From Micromonospora antibiotica (lineage in GTDB: Bacteria; Actinomycetota; Actinomycetes; Mycobacteriales; Micromonosporaceae): a stretch of 64,000 nucleotides of DNA. Location of the stretch: contig NZ_JAGFWR010000022.1 of the NCBI RefSeq assembly GCF_017599305.1, forward strand, positions 1 through 64,000. The letters run 5' to 3'. Under the pieces are notes generated by a model, which ran no database searches, was not told the origin of the DNA, and saw nothing but the letters and a program-made list of their open reading frames with translations. The stretch's first letter is position 1. The number at the start of each line of letters is the position of its first letter. Made by a program: the position numbers and the translations under genes. Positions 26,859 through 35,755 of the stretch are shown here, piece by piece.

Positions 26859-26918
26859 GCCGGCGGACCAGACCGAGCCGGCGGACCAGGTCGCCCCGCC
26901 GGACCGGACCGGCGGGTG

Positions 26919-26962
26919 GGCGGTGGATCGGACGGGTCGCCAGCACCGTCCGATCCACCGCC
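26919..26962. terminator. Bidirectional terminator between wrbA and trpEG-like genes
   Basis: Perfect 17-nt arms (26919-26935 and 26946-26962) flank a 10-nt loop in the convergent gap. The right arm ends three bases before the anthranilate synthase stop codon on the - strand. No T-run is present. Confidence 0.75.
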
Positions 26963-26965
26963 GCA

Positions 26966-28885
26966 CTACCCGCCCACCGGGTCGCCGTGCGCCGCCAGCG
27001 CCGGCCGGGCCAGGAGTTGACCCAGCAGCTCGGCCAGGACCGCCAGGCCGTCCCGGCTGAGCACCGACTCCGGATGGAACTGCACCCCGGCGAAGGTCGC
27101 CCCACGCAGCGCGTGCACCGACCCGTCGGCCGGATCCCGGGCCAGCTCCACCGGGCCGTACGGCGAGCCGATCCGGTCGGTGGCCGCCCGGGCGGTGAAC
27201 GTCGAGTAGAAACCCACCCGACGTGGCACCCCGAACAGCGACACCTGCCGTTGCAGGCCCTGGTAGGGCGCGGCCCGGCGGTGCAGCGTCAATCCGAGCA
27301 GCCCGCTGAGCAGTTGGTGACCCAGGCACACCGCCAGGGTGGGCAGGTCCGCGTCCAACCGCCGGGTCAGCAGCCCGCGCAGGGCCGCCATCTTCGGGTC
27401 GTCGACCGCGCCCGGGTCACCCGGTCCGGGGCCGACCACCACCAGGTCGTACCCGTCGGTGCGGCCGGGGGTGTGCCAGGGCCGCACGTCCACCGTCAGG
27501 CCCAGCGCCCGCAACTGGTGGGCGAGCATCCCCGTGAAGGTGTCCTCCCCGTCGACCACCAGCGCCCGCCGGCCCGCCGCCCCGGGCAGCACCGCCGCCC
27601 CGGGGGCCCGCTGGTCGAGCCAGAACCGGGCCAGCGGGTCGTTGCGGGCGGCGAGCACCGCCCGTACCTGCGGATCGTCGGCCCACCGCACCGGCGGGTA
27701 CGCACCGACCGCCGCCGCCTGCGGGCCCAGCCCCAACGCGGCGAGCACCCCGGCGGCCTTGGCGTGCGTCTCGGCGACCTCACCGGCGGCGGTGGAGTGC
27801 CGCACCAGGGTCGCCCCGACCGGCACCCGCAGCCGCCCGGCGGGGGAGATCTCGGCGGTCCGGATCAGGATCGGCGCGTCCAACGTCTGCCGGCCCTCGG
27901 CGTCGCGGCCCAGCAGCGCCAGCACCCCGGAGTAGTACCGCCGGCCGGTCGGTTCGTGCCGGGCGATCACCCGGCAGGCGTTCTGCATCGGGCTGCCGGT
28001 CACCGTCGGGGCGAACATCGTCTCGCGCAGCACCTCCCGGACGTCGCGGGTGCCCCGACCGGCCAGCAGGTACTCGGTGTGCGCCAGGTGCGACATCTCC
28101 TTGAGGTACGGCCCGACCACCTGCCCGCCGTGCTCGGCCACCCCGGCCATCATCTTCAGTTCCTCGTCGAGGACCATGTACAGCTCCTCGACCTCCTTCG
28201 GGTCGTGCAGGAACCGCAGCAGCGCGTCCCGGTCGGCGGCCGTCCCGGTGTGCCGGAAGGTGCCGCTGATCGGGTTCATCATGACCAGGCCGTCGTCGAC
28301 GCTGACGTGCCGTTCCGGGCTCGCGCCGACCAGGGTCCGGGTGCCGGTGTGCACCAGGAACGTCCAGTACGCGCCCCGCTCGTCGCGTAGCAGCCGGCCC
28401 AGCGCCGCCAGCGCGGCACCCAACGGGGTGCCCCGTACGGTGGCGTGCAGGGTGCGGTGGATGACGAAGTTCGCCCCCTCGCCCCGGCCGATCTCCTCGG
28501 CCAGCACCCGGTCGACGATCCGGGCGTACTCGTCGTCGTCGACGTCGAAGGCGGCGTCGCGGGTGACCACCGGCCCGGTCGGCAGGGCGGCGAGCAGGTC
28601 GGCCAGTGGCAACGCGACGTGCGACTCGACGGTCAGGTACTCCAGCGGGACGCCGTCGTCCACACACGCGAAGCCCCGTTCGGCGATCTGCCGGTAGGGC
28701 ACCAGCGCCAGCGTCCGGGGGCCCGGACCGCCCTCGGGCAGCGGCAGGTCGGCGAGGTGGTCGGCGACGCCCACCGGGCCGGTGAACAGGTCGACGTGGT
28801 CGACGCCGTCGCGGCGGACCAGCGCGAACGGGCCGGGGTCCCCGCCGTCGGCGAGGGCGGCGAGCAGGTCGTACGGGTGGTTCAT
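26966..28885 (-). CDS. Anthranilate synthase, fused TrpE-TrpG (PhzE-like architecture)
   Basis: A 639-residue fusion. Residues 1 to about 415 are the chorismate-binding domain (GASPERHVS, PISGTFRHTG, EELYMVLDEELKMM, APTVTGSPM). Residues from about 435 are a class I glutamine amidotransferase with C520 in AVCLGHQ, H604 and E606 in FHPES. It makes anthranilate from chorismate and glutamine; the same architecture is used by PhzE (ADIC synthase), so the product could be ADIC if partner enzymes exist elsewhere. No phenazine or other trp gene is near. A WW-containing leader peptide and paired hairpins precede it, so tryptophan attenuation is likely and anthranilate for tryptophan is the best reading. 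ATG 28885 follows GAGGAG. Confidence 0.85.
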   Translation of the reverse strand: MNHPYDLLAALADGGDPGPFALVRRDGVDHVDLFTGPVGVADHLADLPLPEGGPGPRTLALVPYRQIAERGFACVDDGVPLEYLTVESHVALPLADLLAALPTGPVVTRDAAFDVDDDEYARIVDRVLAEEIGRGEGANFVIHRTLHATVRGTPLGAALAALGRLLRDERGAYWTFLVHTGTRTLVGASPERHVSVDDGLVMMNPISGTFRHTGTAADRDALLRFLHDPKEVEELYMVLDEELKMMAGVAEHGGQVVGPYLKEMSHLAHTEYLLAGRGTRDVREVLRETMFAPTVTGSPMQNACRVIARHEPTGRRYYSGVLALLGRDAEGRQTLDAPILIRTAEISPAGRLRVPVGATLVRHSTAAGEVAETHAKAAGVLAALGLGPQAAAVGAYPPVRWADDPQVRAVLAARNDPLARFWLDQRAPGAAVLPGAAGRRALVVDGEDTFTGMLAHQLRALGLTVDVRPWHTPGRTDGYDLVVVGPGPGDPGAVDDPKMAALRGLLTRRLDADLPTLAVCLGHQLLSGLLGLTLHRRAAPYQGLQRQVSLFGVPRRVGFYSTFTARAATDRIGSPYGPVELARDPADGSVHALRGATFAGVQFHPESVLSRDGLAVLAELLGQLLARPALAAHGDPVGG

Positions 28886-28904
28886 CGGGTTCTCCTCGTC
28901 GGCC

Positions 28905-28973
28905 GGGCCGCCTCGTCGTCGGGCGGCCCCGGTGCCGGGGAGATAACCGTCGGCCGCCTCGTCGGGGCGGCCG
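28905..28973 (-). promoter_or_regulatory. trp-type attenuator: four alternating hairpin segments
   Basis: In the leader mRNA four segments occur in order: 1 CGGCCGCC (28973-28966), 2 GGCGGCCG (28958-28951), 3 GGGCCGCC (28929-28922), 4 GGCGGCCC (28912-28905). Pairs 1:2 and 3:4 are perfect hairpins, and 2:3 is an alternative 7-bp pair. This is the classic attenuator layout. Segment 4 ends just before the GAGGAG ribosome site and no U-run follows, so the 3:4 hairpin may act on translation or on a non-canonical terminator. A GGGG-type inner hairpin (28927-28940) overlaps segment 3. Confidence 0.75.
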
Positions 28974-28981
28974 CGTGAGAG

Positions 28982-29041
28982 CTACGCGCGGGGGATGGCC
29001 GCCGGGTCGGCGGGCCACCAGCAGGTCAGGTGCGCGAGCAT
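28982..29041 (-). CDS. trp leader peptide (19 aa, tandem Trp)
   Basis: A 19-residue peptide, MLAHLTCWWPADPAAIPRA, with two adjacent Trp codons at positions 8-9. It starts at ATG 29041 after AGGGTGGGGG and stops 9 bases before segment 1 of the attenuator. Ribosome stalling at WW when tryptophan is scarce would change hairpin pairing. A comparable leader with adjacent Trp codons is known before an anthranilate synthase gene in Streptomyces venezuelae. It is too short for automatic gene finders. Confidence 0.85.
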   Translation of the reverse strand: MLAHLTCWWPADPAAIPRA

Positions 29042-29115
29042 GCCCCCACCCTAGGCGGTGCGGGGACGACGGGGAAGGGCGTTCCCATCCGCAGCTGCGG
29101 GTAGCGTGATCCGCG

Positions 29116-30543
29116 ATGAACATTCTCGCCCTCGACCTGGGCACCTCCTCGGTACGGGGACTGGTGCTCGACGCCGACGCCGACCCGCTGCCGGGAGCGT
29201 TGGCCCGCCGCAAGGTGCACCTGTCGGTCACCGGGGACGGCGCCGGCACCCTGGACGCCGCCGCCTACCTGGCCGGCCTGACCGAGTGTCTGGACGAGTT
29301 GGCCGCCGCCGGCCACCTGCGCGACGTGGGCCTGGTCGCGGTCTGCGCGCAGTGGCACTCGGTGCTGCCCCTGGACCGGGCCGGTGACCCGCTCGGCCCG
29401 GTCCTGACCTGGCTGGACACCCGGCCCGCAGCCGCCCCCGGCGCGAGCGGCCCGACCGATCCGCAGGACTTCCACCGTCGTACCGGGGCGTGGTGGCACC
29501 GCTGTTACTGGTCGGTGCGGCTGCCCTGGCTGCGGGAACGCACGACCGGCGTGACCCGGTTCGCCGGCCTGGTCGAGTACGTCCTCGGCCAGTTGCTCGA
29601 CGACGCGCCGATGTCGGTGTCGATGGCGTCCGGCACCGGCCTGCTCGACCTGCGCCGCCTCGACTGGGACGACGAGGCCGTCGCGTTGGCCGGGGTCCGC
29701 CCGGGTGAGCTTCCCGAGCTGGCCCCGATGGGCTGGTACGGTCGGCTGCGGGCCGGGCACGCCCGGCGGTGGCCGCAACTCGCCGCGGCGGACTGGGCCG
29801 CGCCGGTCGGTGACGGGGCCGCCTCCAACGTCGGCTCAGGCTGCGTGGACCCCCGCCGGGCGGCGGTCACCGTCGGCACCTCCGCCGCGGTACGGCTGGT
29901 CCAGCGGGTCCCGGCCGGGACGCCGCTGCCGCCCCTGCCCGCGTCGCTGTGGCGCTACCGGGTGGACCACGAGCACGTGGTGACCGGTGCGGCCTACTCG
30001 TCCGGCGGGAACCTGTTCGCCTGGGCGAACCGGGAACTGCGGCTGCCCGAGGGGGCCGAACTCGACGCGGCGCTGGCCCGGGTGGCGCCGGACGGCGTGC
30101 TCGCCGCGAACCCTCGGCTGGGTGGGGACCGGCCGCCCGGTCTGGCCCCGGCCGGCTCCGGTGAGCTGCACGGACTCAGCTTCTCCAGCACCGGGGTGGA
30201 CATCCTCGCCGGGCTGATGACCGGGCTGTGCCGGATGGTCGCCGACGACCTCGCCGTGCTGGAGTCCGGTGTCGACGCACCCGTCGAGGTGGTGCTCGGC
30301 GGGGGAGCGGTGACCGCCTCCGCGTGGTGGCGTACGGCGTTCGCCGCCGCGCTCGCCCCGCGACCGGTCCGGCACCGCGCCGAGCGGGAGATCGGGGCAA
30401 CCGGGGCCGCGCTGGTCGCGCTGGGTCGGGTGCCCGACGCGGACCGGCTCGCCGGCACCGGCCGTACGGAGGAGGACCCCTCGCCGACCCCGACCGTCCG
30501 GTCCGGCACGTCCGCCCGGTCGGATGCCCCGTCGACCCGTTGA
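29116..30543 (+). CDS. FGGY-family carbohydrate kinase
   Basis: A 475-residue sugar kinase of the actin-like ATPase fold: LALDLGTSSVRG (phosphate 1), CAQWHSVLPLD and WLDTRP in the sugar-binding half, VTVGTSAAV (phosphate 2) and VLGGGAVTAS (adenosine). Gluconokinase or xylulokinase is likely from these motifs, but the sugar cannot be fixed. The C-terminal 40 residues are Ser/Thr/Pro-rich and disordered. ATG 29116 starts a typical N-terminus; the gene is divergent from the trp leader with a 74-base gap. Confidence 0.8.
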   Translation: MNILALDLGTSSVRGLVLDADADPLPGALARRKVHLSVTGDGAGTLDAAAYLAGLTECLDELAAAGHLRDVGLVAVCAQWHSVLPLDRAGDPLGPVLTWLDTRPAAAPGASGPTDPQDFHRRTGAWWHRCYWSVRLPWLRERTTGVTRFAGLVEYVLGQLLDDAPMSVSMASGTGLLDLRRLDWDDEAVALAGVRPGELPELAPMGWYGRLRAGHARRWPQLAAADWAAPVGDGAASNVGSGCVDPRRAAVTVGTSAAVRLVQRVPAGTPLPPLPASLWRYRVDHEHVVTGAAYSSGGNLFAWANRELRLPEGAELDAALARVAPDGVLAANPRLGGDRPPGLAPAGSGELHGLSFSSTGVDILAGLMTGLCRMVADDLAVLESGVDAPVEVVLGGGAVTASAWWRTAFAAALAPRPVRHRAEREIGATGAALVALGRVPDADRLAGTGRTEEDPSPTPTVRSGTSARSDAPSTR

Positions 30544-30612
30544 CACCGGTGTCTGGCCTGGTTGGATGGACCGGGCCACCCGTCGTGGGGACGGGGACCG
30601 AGGAGGCGAGAC

Positions 30613-33171
30613 GTGGACGCAGGTCCCGACCCGACACCGAGCGCGGAGTCGCCGGGTCGGAACCGGTTCGACGAGCGGGTCGTGCCGCACCGGCGGCGTT
30701 CGCCGCTGCGGCTGCGGGACTGGCGAATGCGGACCAAGCTCGCCACCGTCCTGGTCATCCCGTCGGTGGCCTTCCTGGTGCTGGCCGGGGTGCAGACGGC
30801 GGGGCTGGTCGGGCGGACCACCGCGCTGAACGACTTCGCCCGGCAGGTCGGCATCGGCCAGCAGATCACCACCGTGGTGGACCGGCTCCAGCAGGAACGG
30901 GACCGCACCGCCGGTGAACTGGCGGCCCTGCGCCGCGCGGGCAACGCCGCCGACCGGGACGCCGCGCAGCTCGCCCTGCGGCCGTTGCACTCCGCCACCG
31001 ACACGGCCATCGGTGCGTTGCGCGAGGCGGCCGGCCCGCTGGCCGACTCCGACGCCGCCTGGCAGGTCGCCTACGCCGAGGCGTTGGAGGCGTACGACCA
31101 GGTGGTCTACATCCGGGCGGCGGTGCCACCGGCGGTGCTGAGCAGCGACACCATCCTGGGCAACTACCACCGGGCGGTGGAGGCGCTGCTCGGCCTGCTC
31201 GCCGAGCCCAACCCCGGGCCGGATCGTCCGGAGTTGACCGACGCGGTGCTGCGTTACGTGCAGCTGGCCCGGGTCAAGGAGCTGTCGTCGCGGATCCGGG
31301 CCCAGCTGTACGCCGCCGGCCGGGCCGGCCGGTACGGCCTGGAGGACCAGGTGAACCTGACCGACCTGCGGGCCCAGCAGTTGGCCGCGTTGGGCGCGTT
31401 CCGGGTCGCCGCGACCACCGGCCAGATCCAGGCGTACGACCGGATCTCCCGGCAGGGGGCGTTCGTCGACGCCACCAAGTTGGAGGAGAAGAGCATCACC
31501 ACCGGCGGCACCGCCCTGCCCGCGGTGTTGCCCGCGAACCAGTGGTGGACGGTCAGCGAGCAGCGGCAGGCGCTGCTGCGGCAGCTGGAGACCCGGGTCC
31601 TCGACGACGCGGTGGTCCGGGCCGACGAGGTCAGCGGCGCCCAGTTGCGCACCACCCTGCTGGTGCTCGGTGGCATCGTGGTGGTGCTCGCCCTGGCGGT
31701 GCTGCTGGCCGTGCTGATCGGTCGGTCGATCGCGAACTCGATGCAGCGGCTGCGTGACCAGGCACTGCGGATCGCCCAGGTCGAACTCCCGCACGCCCTG
31801 GACCGGCTGCGGGCCGTCGACGGCGGGGTGCCGAGGATCGACGTGCCGCCCGCCGTGGTGCGGTCCCTGGACGAGATCGGCGAGCTGGCCGAGGCGTTCG
31901 TGGCGGTGCACCGCAGTGCGGTCAGCGTCGCCGTGGAGCAGGCGGAGACCCGCCGTACCGTCAATGCGATGTTCGTGAACCTGGCCCGGCGCAGCCAGGT
32001 GCTGGTGGAGCGGCAACTGGAGCTGCTCGACGACCTGGAACGGGAGGAAGCCGACCCGGACCAGCTGGAGAACCTGTTCAAACTGGACCATCTGGCCGCC
32101 CGGATGCGCCGTAACGACGAGAGTCTGCTGGTGCTCGCCGGCACCGAGTCCACCCGCCGGTGGAACCGGCCGGTGCGGTTGGGTGCGGTGCTGCTCGCGG
32201 CGAGCGCCGAGATCGAGCAGTACCAGCGGGTCCGCCACGAGTCGGTGGCCGACCTCTACGTGGTCGGGCACGCCGTCGGTGAGCTGGTCCACCTGATGGC
32301 GGAGCTGCTGGAGAACGCGACTGCCTTCTCCCGGCCGGACACCGCGGTCCGGGTGAGCGCGTGGGCCGAGGGCGGCGGTGCGGTGGTGGAGGTCGCCGAC
32401 GCCGGTCTCGGCATGAGCCCGACGGCGTTGGCGCAGGCCAACGCGGTGCTGGCGGCACCACCGGCGGCGGACGTGGCGGCCATCGAGCGGATGGGTCACT
32501 TCGTGGTCAGCCACCTGGCCGCACGGCACGGCGTCGGGGTGCAGCTGGCCGCCCCGGGGCAGGGCCTGGTGGCGCGGATCGCGTTGCCGGCGAGCCTGCT
32601 CGCGCCGGCGCCCGCCGTGGAGCTGGACATGCCGGTCGGGCAGCGGGCCCTCACCACCGCGGTCTCCGCCGCGCCCCGTCCCGTCGGGGCGTCGCGCCAG
32701 CCCGGTGCGGTCCACCCGGTCGACCTGCCGGTGGCCGGCCGCCCCCCGCAGCAGTGGCCGGGGGTGCCGCAGCAGCGGCCCGACGCGCCGGCCCCGTTGC
32801 CGGTCCGCGCCGCGGACGTGCTGGCGCCGGTCGCTGCGCCCCCGGCCGACACCGGTGGCGGCTGGTGGTCCCGGCAGGGGCCGGCCCCGTCGTCGCCGGT
32901 GTCGCTGGGGGAGAGTACGCCGGCGCCGCCGCTCGTCCCGGTCACCGGCGGCACCAACGACCGGGGGCTACCGGTGCGGGTGCCGATGGCCCAGCTGACC
33001 TCGGTGACGGAGCCGGCCCGGCCGGCGGCCCGGGTACGCGAGGACCTGGACCCGGAGGCGGTGGGCGGGATGCTGTCCCGGCTCTACAGCGGCGTGCGCC
33101 GTGCCGAGGCCGAGGAGACCACCGAGTTAATCTTGCCGCCGGGTGTGCGCAGCGAAGGAGGACGACGGTGA
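30613..33171 (+). CDS. Conservon sensor kinase-like protein, CvnA type
   Basis: An 852-residue protein with a short cytoplasmic N-terminus, TM1 near 39-62, an extracellular nitrate/nitrite-sensing (NIT)-type domain, TM2 near 355-375 (IVVVLALAVLLAVLIG), a HAMP-like helix, a dimerisation segment with LDHLAARMRR holding the likely phospho-His, and a HATPase_c domain (LLENATAFSRPD, DAGLGMSP). The C-terminal 200 residues are Pro/Ala-rich. In Streptomyces, CvnA is the first gene of a conservon (A histidine kinase-like, B Roadblock, C DUF742, D GTPase). GTG 30613 follows AGGAGG at six bases. Confidence 0.85.
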   Translation: MDAGPDPTPSAESPGRNRFDERVVPHRRRSPLRLRDWRMRTKLATVLVIPSVAFLVLAGVQTAGLVGRTTALNDFARQVGIGQQITTVVDRLQQERDRTAGELAALRRAGNAADRDAAQLALRPLHSATDTAIGALREAAGPLADSDAAWQVAYAEALEAYDQVVYIRAAVPPAVLSSDTILGNYHRAVEALLGLLAEPNPGPDRPELTDAVLRYVQLARVKELSSRIRAQLYAAGRAGRYGLEDQVNLTDLRAQQLAALGAFRVAATTGQIQAYDRISRQGAFVDATKLEEKSITTGGTALPAVLPANQWWTVSEQRQALLRQLETRVLDDAVVRADEVSGAQLRTTLLVLGGIVVVLALAVLLAVLIGRSIANSMQRLRDQALRIAQVELPHALDRLRAVDGGVPRIDVPPAVVRSLDEIGELAEAFVAVHRSAVSVAVEQAETRRTVNAMFVNLARRSQVLVERQLELLDDLEREEADPDQLENLFKLDHLAARMRRNDESLLVLAGTESTRRWNRPVRLGAVLLAASAEIEQYQRVRHESVADLYVVGHAVGELVHLMAELLENATAFSRPDTAVRVSAWAEGGGAVVEVADAGLGMSPTALAQANAVLAAPPAADVAAIERMGHFVVSHLAARHGVGVQLAAPGQGLVARIALPASLLAPAPAVELDMPVGQRALTTAVSAAPRPVGASRQPGAVHPVDLPVAGRPPQQWPGVPQQRPDAPAPLPVRAADVLAPVAAPPADTGGGWWSRQGPAPSSPVSLGESTPAPPLVPVTGGTNDRGLPVRVPMAQLTSVTEPARPAARVREDLDPEAVGGMLSRLYSGVRRAEAEETTELILPPGVRSEGGRR

Positions 33172-33590
33172 TGACGCTGAGTCAGGAGGCGCGTGACCTG
33201 AACTGGTTGGTCAACGCGTTCGCGGAGCGGGTGCCGGGCGTGGCGCACGCGGTGGTGGTCTCCTCGGACGGTCTGCTGGTCGCGATCTCGGCGCAGTTGC
33301 CCCGGGACCACGCGGACAAGTTGGCCGCGGTCACCTCGGGGTTGATGAGCATCACCGCGGGGGCGGCCCAGATGTTCGACGGCGACATCGTCAAGCAGAC
33401 GGTGGTCGAGATGGGGCGGGGCTACTTCCTGGTCATGCAGATCCGTGACGGCTCGATCCTGGCCACCCTGGCCGGCGCGGACGCGGACATCGGCGTGGTG
33501 GGCTACGAGATGGCCCGGCTGGCCAAGCAGGCCGGCGAGATGCTGACCCCGGCGCTGCGCGCGGAACTCCAGCAGGCACTGCCCCGCTGA
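33171..33590 (+). CDS. Roadblock/LC7 domain protein, CvnB type
   Basis: A 139-residue Roadblock/LC7 protein (AHAVVVSSDGLLVAIS, LAAVTSGLMSITAGAA, GYFLVMQIRDGSILA). The fold usually binds a small GTPase, here expected to be CvnD. ATG 33171 overlaps the CvnA-like stop as TGATG. The usual CvnC (DUF742) and CvnD genes do not follow; the next gene is convergent, so this conservon is incomplete at this site. Confidence 0.85.
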   Translation: MTLSQEARDLNWLVNAFAERVPGVAHAVVVSSDGLLVAISAQLPRDHADKLAAVTSGLMSITAGAAQMFDGDIVKQTVVEMGRGYFLVMQIRDGSILATLAGADADIGVVGYEMARLAKQAGEMLTPALRAELQQALPR

Positions 33591-33607
33591 CGGTCGGTCG
33601 GGTGCCG

Positions 33608-33635
33608 GGCCGGACCGCCCCCACGCGGTCCGGCC
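33608..33635. terminator. Hairpin between the CvnB-like and beta-glucosidase genes
   Basis: Perfect 11-nt arms (GGCCGGACCGC at 33608-33618 and complement at 33625-33635) flank a 6-nt loop in the convergent gap, 18 bases after the CvnB-like stop. Can serve both strands. Confidence 0.7.
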
Positions 33636-33677
33636 GTGCCGGTGGTGCCCCCGTCGCCGGGTTACCGGTCGACGTCT

Positions 33678-35174
33678 CTACAGGCCGTTGTCCCGGATGA
33701 CCTGGCGGTACCAGTGGGCGCTGCGCTTCAGGACGCGCCGCTGGGTCGGGTAGTCCACATAGACCAGCCCCCAGCGCTGGTCGTACCCCTCGGCCCATTC
33801 GAAGTTGTCCAGCAGCGACCAGACGTGGTAGCTCTCCAGCGGTACGCCGTCGGCGATGGCCCGGTGGGCGGCGGTGAAGTGGTCGCGCAGGAAGGCGATC
33901 CGGCCGGCGTCGTCGACGGTGCCGTCCGGGCCGAGGGTGTCGGGGCAGGGCAGGCCGTTCTCGGTGACGGTGATCGGGATCGGGCCGTAGTCGCGGGTGA
34001 CCCGGGTCAGGGTGTCGTACATGCCCTGCGGGTAGATCTGCTGCCAGTCCGCCTCGCTGGTGGGCCAGCGGGTGACGGTGTTGCCGTTGCCGGTCAGGTA
34101 GAGCGGGGTGTAGTACTGCACCGCGAGCAGGTCCACCGGGCTGGAGATGATTCCCAGGTCGCCGTCGTGGATGCCCCGGACCATCCGGCTGTCCGGGCCG
34201 AGGTCGGCCAGCACGTCGGCCGGGTAGGCCCCGGTGAGGATGGAGTCCAGGTAGAGGCGGTTCTCGTACCCGTCGTGCAGCGTGGCGGCGGAGGCCGCGG
34301 CGGGGCTGTCGTCTGCGGGGTAGCACGGGTGCAGGTTGAGCGCCGGGCCGATGCGGGTGTCGTAGCCGGTGGCACGCAGCGCGCGGACGGCGAGGCCGTG
34401 GGCGAGCTGGAGGTGGTGGGCGACCAGGTAGGCGGCGTCGGCGTCCTGTCGGCCGGGGGCGTGGTGGCCCCAGAGGTAGCCGTTCTGCACCACGGTCTTG
34501 GGCTCGTTGATGGTCAACCAGACCGGCACCTGGTCGCCGATGCCCCGGAAGACCGCGTCGGCGTAGTCGGCGAACCGGTGGGCGGTGTCCCGGTTCTCCC
34601 AGCCGCCCTCGTCCTGCAACGCCTGCGGCAGGTCCCAGTGGAAGAGGGTGACCATCGGGGCGATGCCGCGTTCGTGCAGCCCGTCGACGAGCCGCTTGTA
34701 GAAGTCGAGCCCGCGCTGGTTGGGCTTGCCGGTGCCGTCGGCCTGGATCCGGGGCCAGGAGACGGAGAACCGGTAGCTGCGCAGCCCGAGGTCGCGCATC
34801 AGGTCCAGGTCGTCGGCCCAGCGGTGGTAGTGGTCGGCGGCCACGTCACCGGTGTCGCCGTTGTGGGTGCGTCCGGGGGTGTGACTGAAGGTGTCCCAGA
34901 CCGACTCGCCCCGGCCGTCCTCCTTGGCGGCGCCCTCGATCTGGTAGGCCGAGGTGGCGGCACCCCAGCCGAAGTCGTGGGGGAACCGCAGCCGCTCCGT
35001 GGCGGGGTCGGGCGCCGGATCGCCACCCTTCGGCGTGTCGCAGCCGGCGGCCAGGGTGCCGGTGGCCGCGACCAGGCCACCGGCACCGGTGGCGGCGGTG
35101 AGCCCGGCGCCGGCGGTGGCGGTGGCGGAGAGCGCGGCGCGGCGCAGCAGGCGTCGCCGGGTGAGTATCGACAT
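33678..35174 (-). CDS. Exported GH1 beta-glucosidase
   Basis: A 498-residue GH1 enzyme. The acid/base is E224 in TINEP and the nucleophile E405 in VTENG; WGAATSAYQIEG and WSLLDNFEWAEGY are the substrate-binding ends of the barrel. It would cut cellobiose and short cello-oligosaccharides to glucose. The N-terminal RRRLLRRAAL plus hydrophobic Ala/Thr/Gly stretch is a twin-arginine-type signal ending near AAGC (C45), possibly a lipoprotein. Most actinomycete GH1 beta-glucosidases are cytoplasmic, so export is unusual. A CebR-type box lies about 38 bases before the start, so induction by cellobiose is likely. Confidence 0.85.
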   Translation of the reverse strand: MSILTRRRLLRRAALSATATAGAGLTAATGAGGLVAATGTLAAGCDTPKGGDPAPDPATERLRFPHDFGWGAATSAYQIEGAAKEDGRGESVWDTFSHTPGRTHNGDTGDVAADHYHRWADDLDLMRDLGLRSYRFSVSWPRIQADGTGKPNQRGLDFYKRLVDGLHERGIAPMVTLFHWDLPQALQDEGGWENRDTAHRFADYADAVFRGIGDQVPVWLTINEPKTVVQNGYLWGHHAPGRQDADAAYLVAHHLQLAHGLAVRALRATGYDTRIGPALNLHPCYPADDSPAAASAATLHDGYENRLYLDSILTGAYPADVLADLGPDSRMVRGIHDGDLGIISSPVDLLAVQYYTPLYLTGNGNTVTRWPTSEADWQQIYPQGMYDTLTRVTRDYGPIPITVTENGLPCPDTLGPDGTVDDAGRIAFLRDHFTAAHRAIADGVPLESYHVWSLLDNFEWAEGYDQRWGLVYVDYPTQRRVLKRSAHWYRQVIRDNGL

Positions 35175-35211
35175 GGATGTTTCTCCTCAGGGTGCGGGCC
35201 ACCCCGACGGC

Positions 35212-35225
35212 CGGGAGCGCTCCCA
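35212..35225. promoter_or_regulatory. CebR-type operator before the beta-glucosidase
   Basis: The 14-mer CGGGAGCGCTCCCA differs at one base from the CebR/CelR consensus TGGGAGCGCTCCCA and is a perfect 12-bp palindrome inside. LacI-family CebR represses cellulose genes and is released by cellobiose or cellotriose in Streptomyces and Thermobifida. Located about 40 bases upstream of the - strand beta-glucosidase. Confidence 0.8.
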
Positions 35226-35440
35226 GCGCGGGCGTGCGACGGCCCGGCCGCCTCGGGGGGCGGGCCGCCAGCCTAGAGGGCCGCGCGTGGGCGGCCGGGA
35301 TGGGGAATCGGGAGTGTGACGGGCGCCGTCGTGGGGACGGTCGGCCCAACTGCCGAGGGGCAGATAGCGATCGAGGCCGGCCGGGCGGCGCGCACGCCTG
35401 ACCCGTCGGCCTCTTTTCCCGTCGAGTACGGGGGTTTAGT

Positions 35441-35473
35441 GTGGGGACGGGGGAGGGCAACCCCCGTCCCCAC
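35441..35473. repeat. Strong 13-bp hairpin in the divergent intergenic region
   Basis: GTGGGGACGGGGG (35441-35453) pairs perfectly with 35461-35473 around a 7-nt loop. It is in the middle of the 894-base gap between the divergent beta-glucosidase and cellulase. It may insulate the two promoters or end an upstream transcript. The other structures in this gap are listed separately. Confidence 0.6.
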
Positions 35474-35685
35474 CTGTGTTGCACACACGCACGCTCGAAT
35501 TGGCGTCCGGCCGTGCGTGTCGCGCGGGAGCCGGGCCACGCGAGTGGCTCTGGTTCCACCTCCCTCCGTGATGGTGGGATGATGGCTGGCGACGGTGTCC
35601 GGGCTGGCCCGTCGTCAGCCTTTCGGGCTGAACCCCGTGGTCGGGCGACCACGGTTCTGACCTTCACTTGTTGCATCTCCGTCGA

Positions 35686-35699
35686 TGGAAGCGCTCCCA
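35686..35699. promoter_or_regulatory. CebR-type operator 1 before the cellulase
   Basis: TGGAAGCGCTCCCA, one base from the CebR consensus. It lies 370 bases before the cellulase start, and 110 bases before a second box. Confidence 0.75.
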
Positions 35700-35755
35700 T
35701 CGGCGATGCTGCGACTGTAACGCCCGTCACGGCTTTGTGAAAGCCCCTAAACGAG

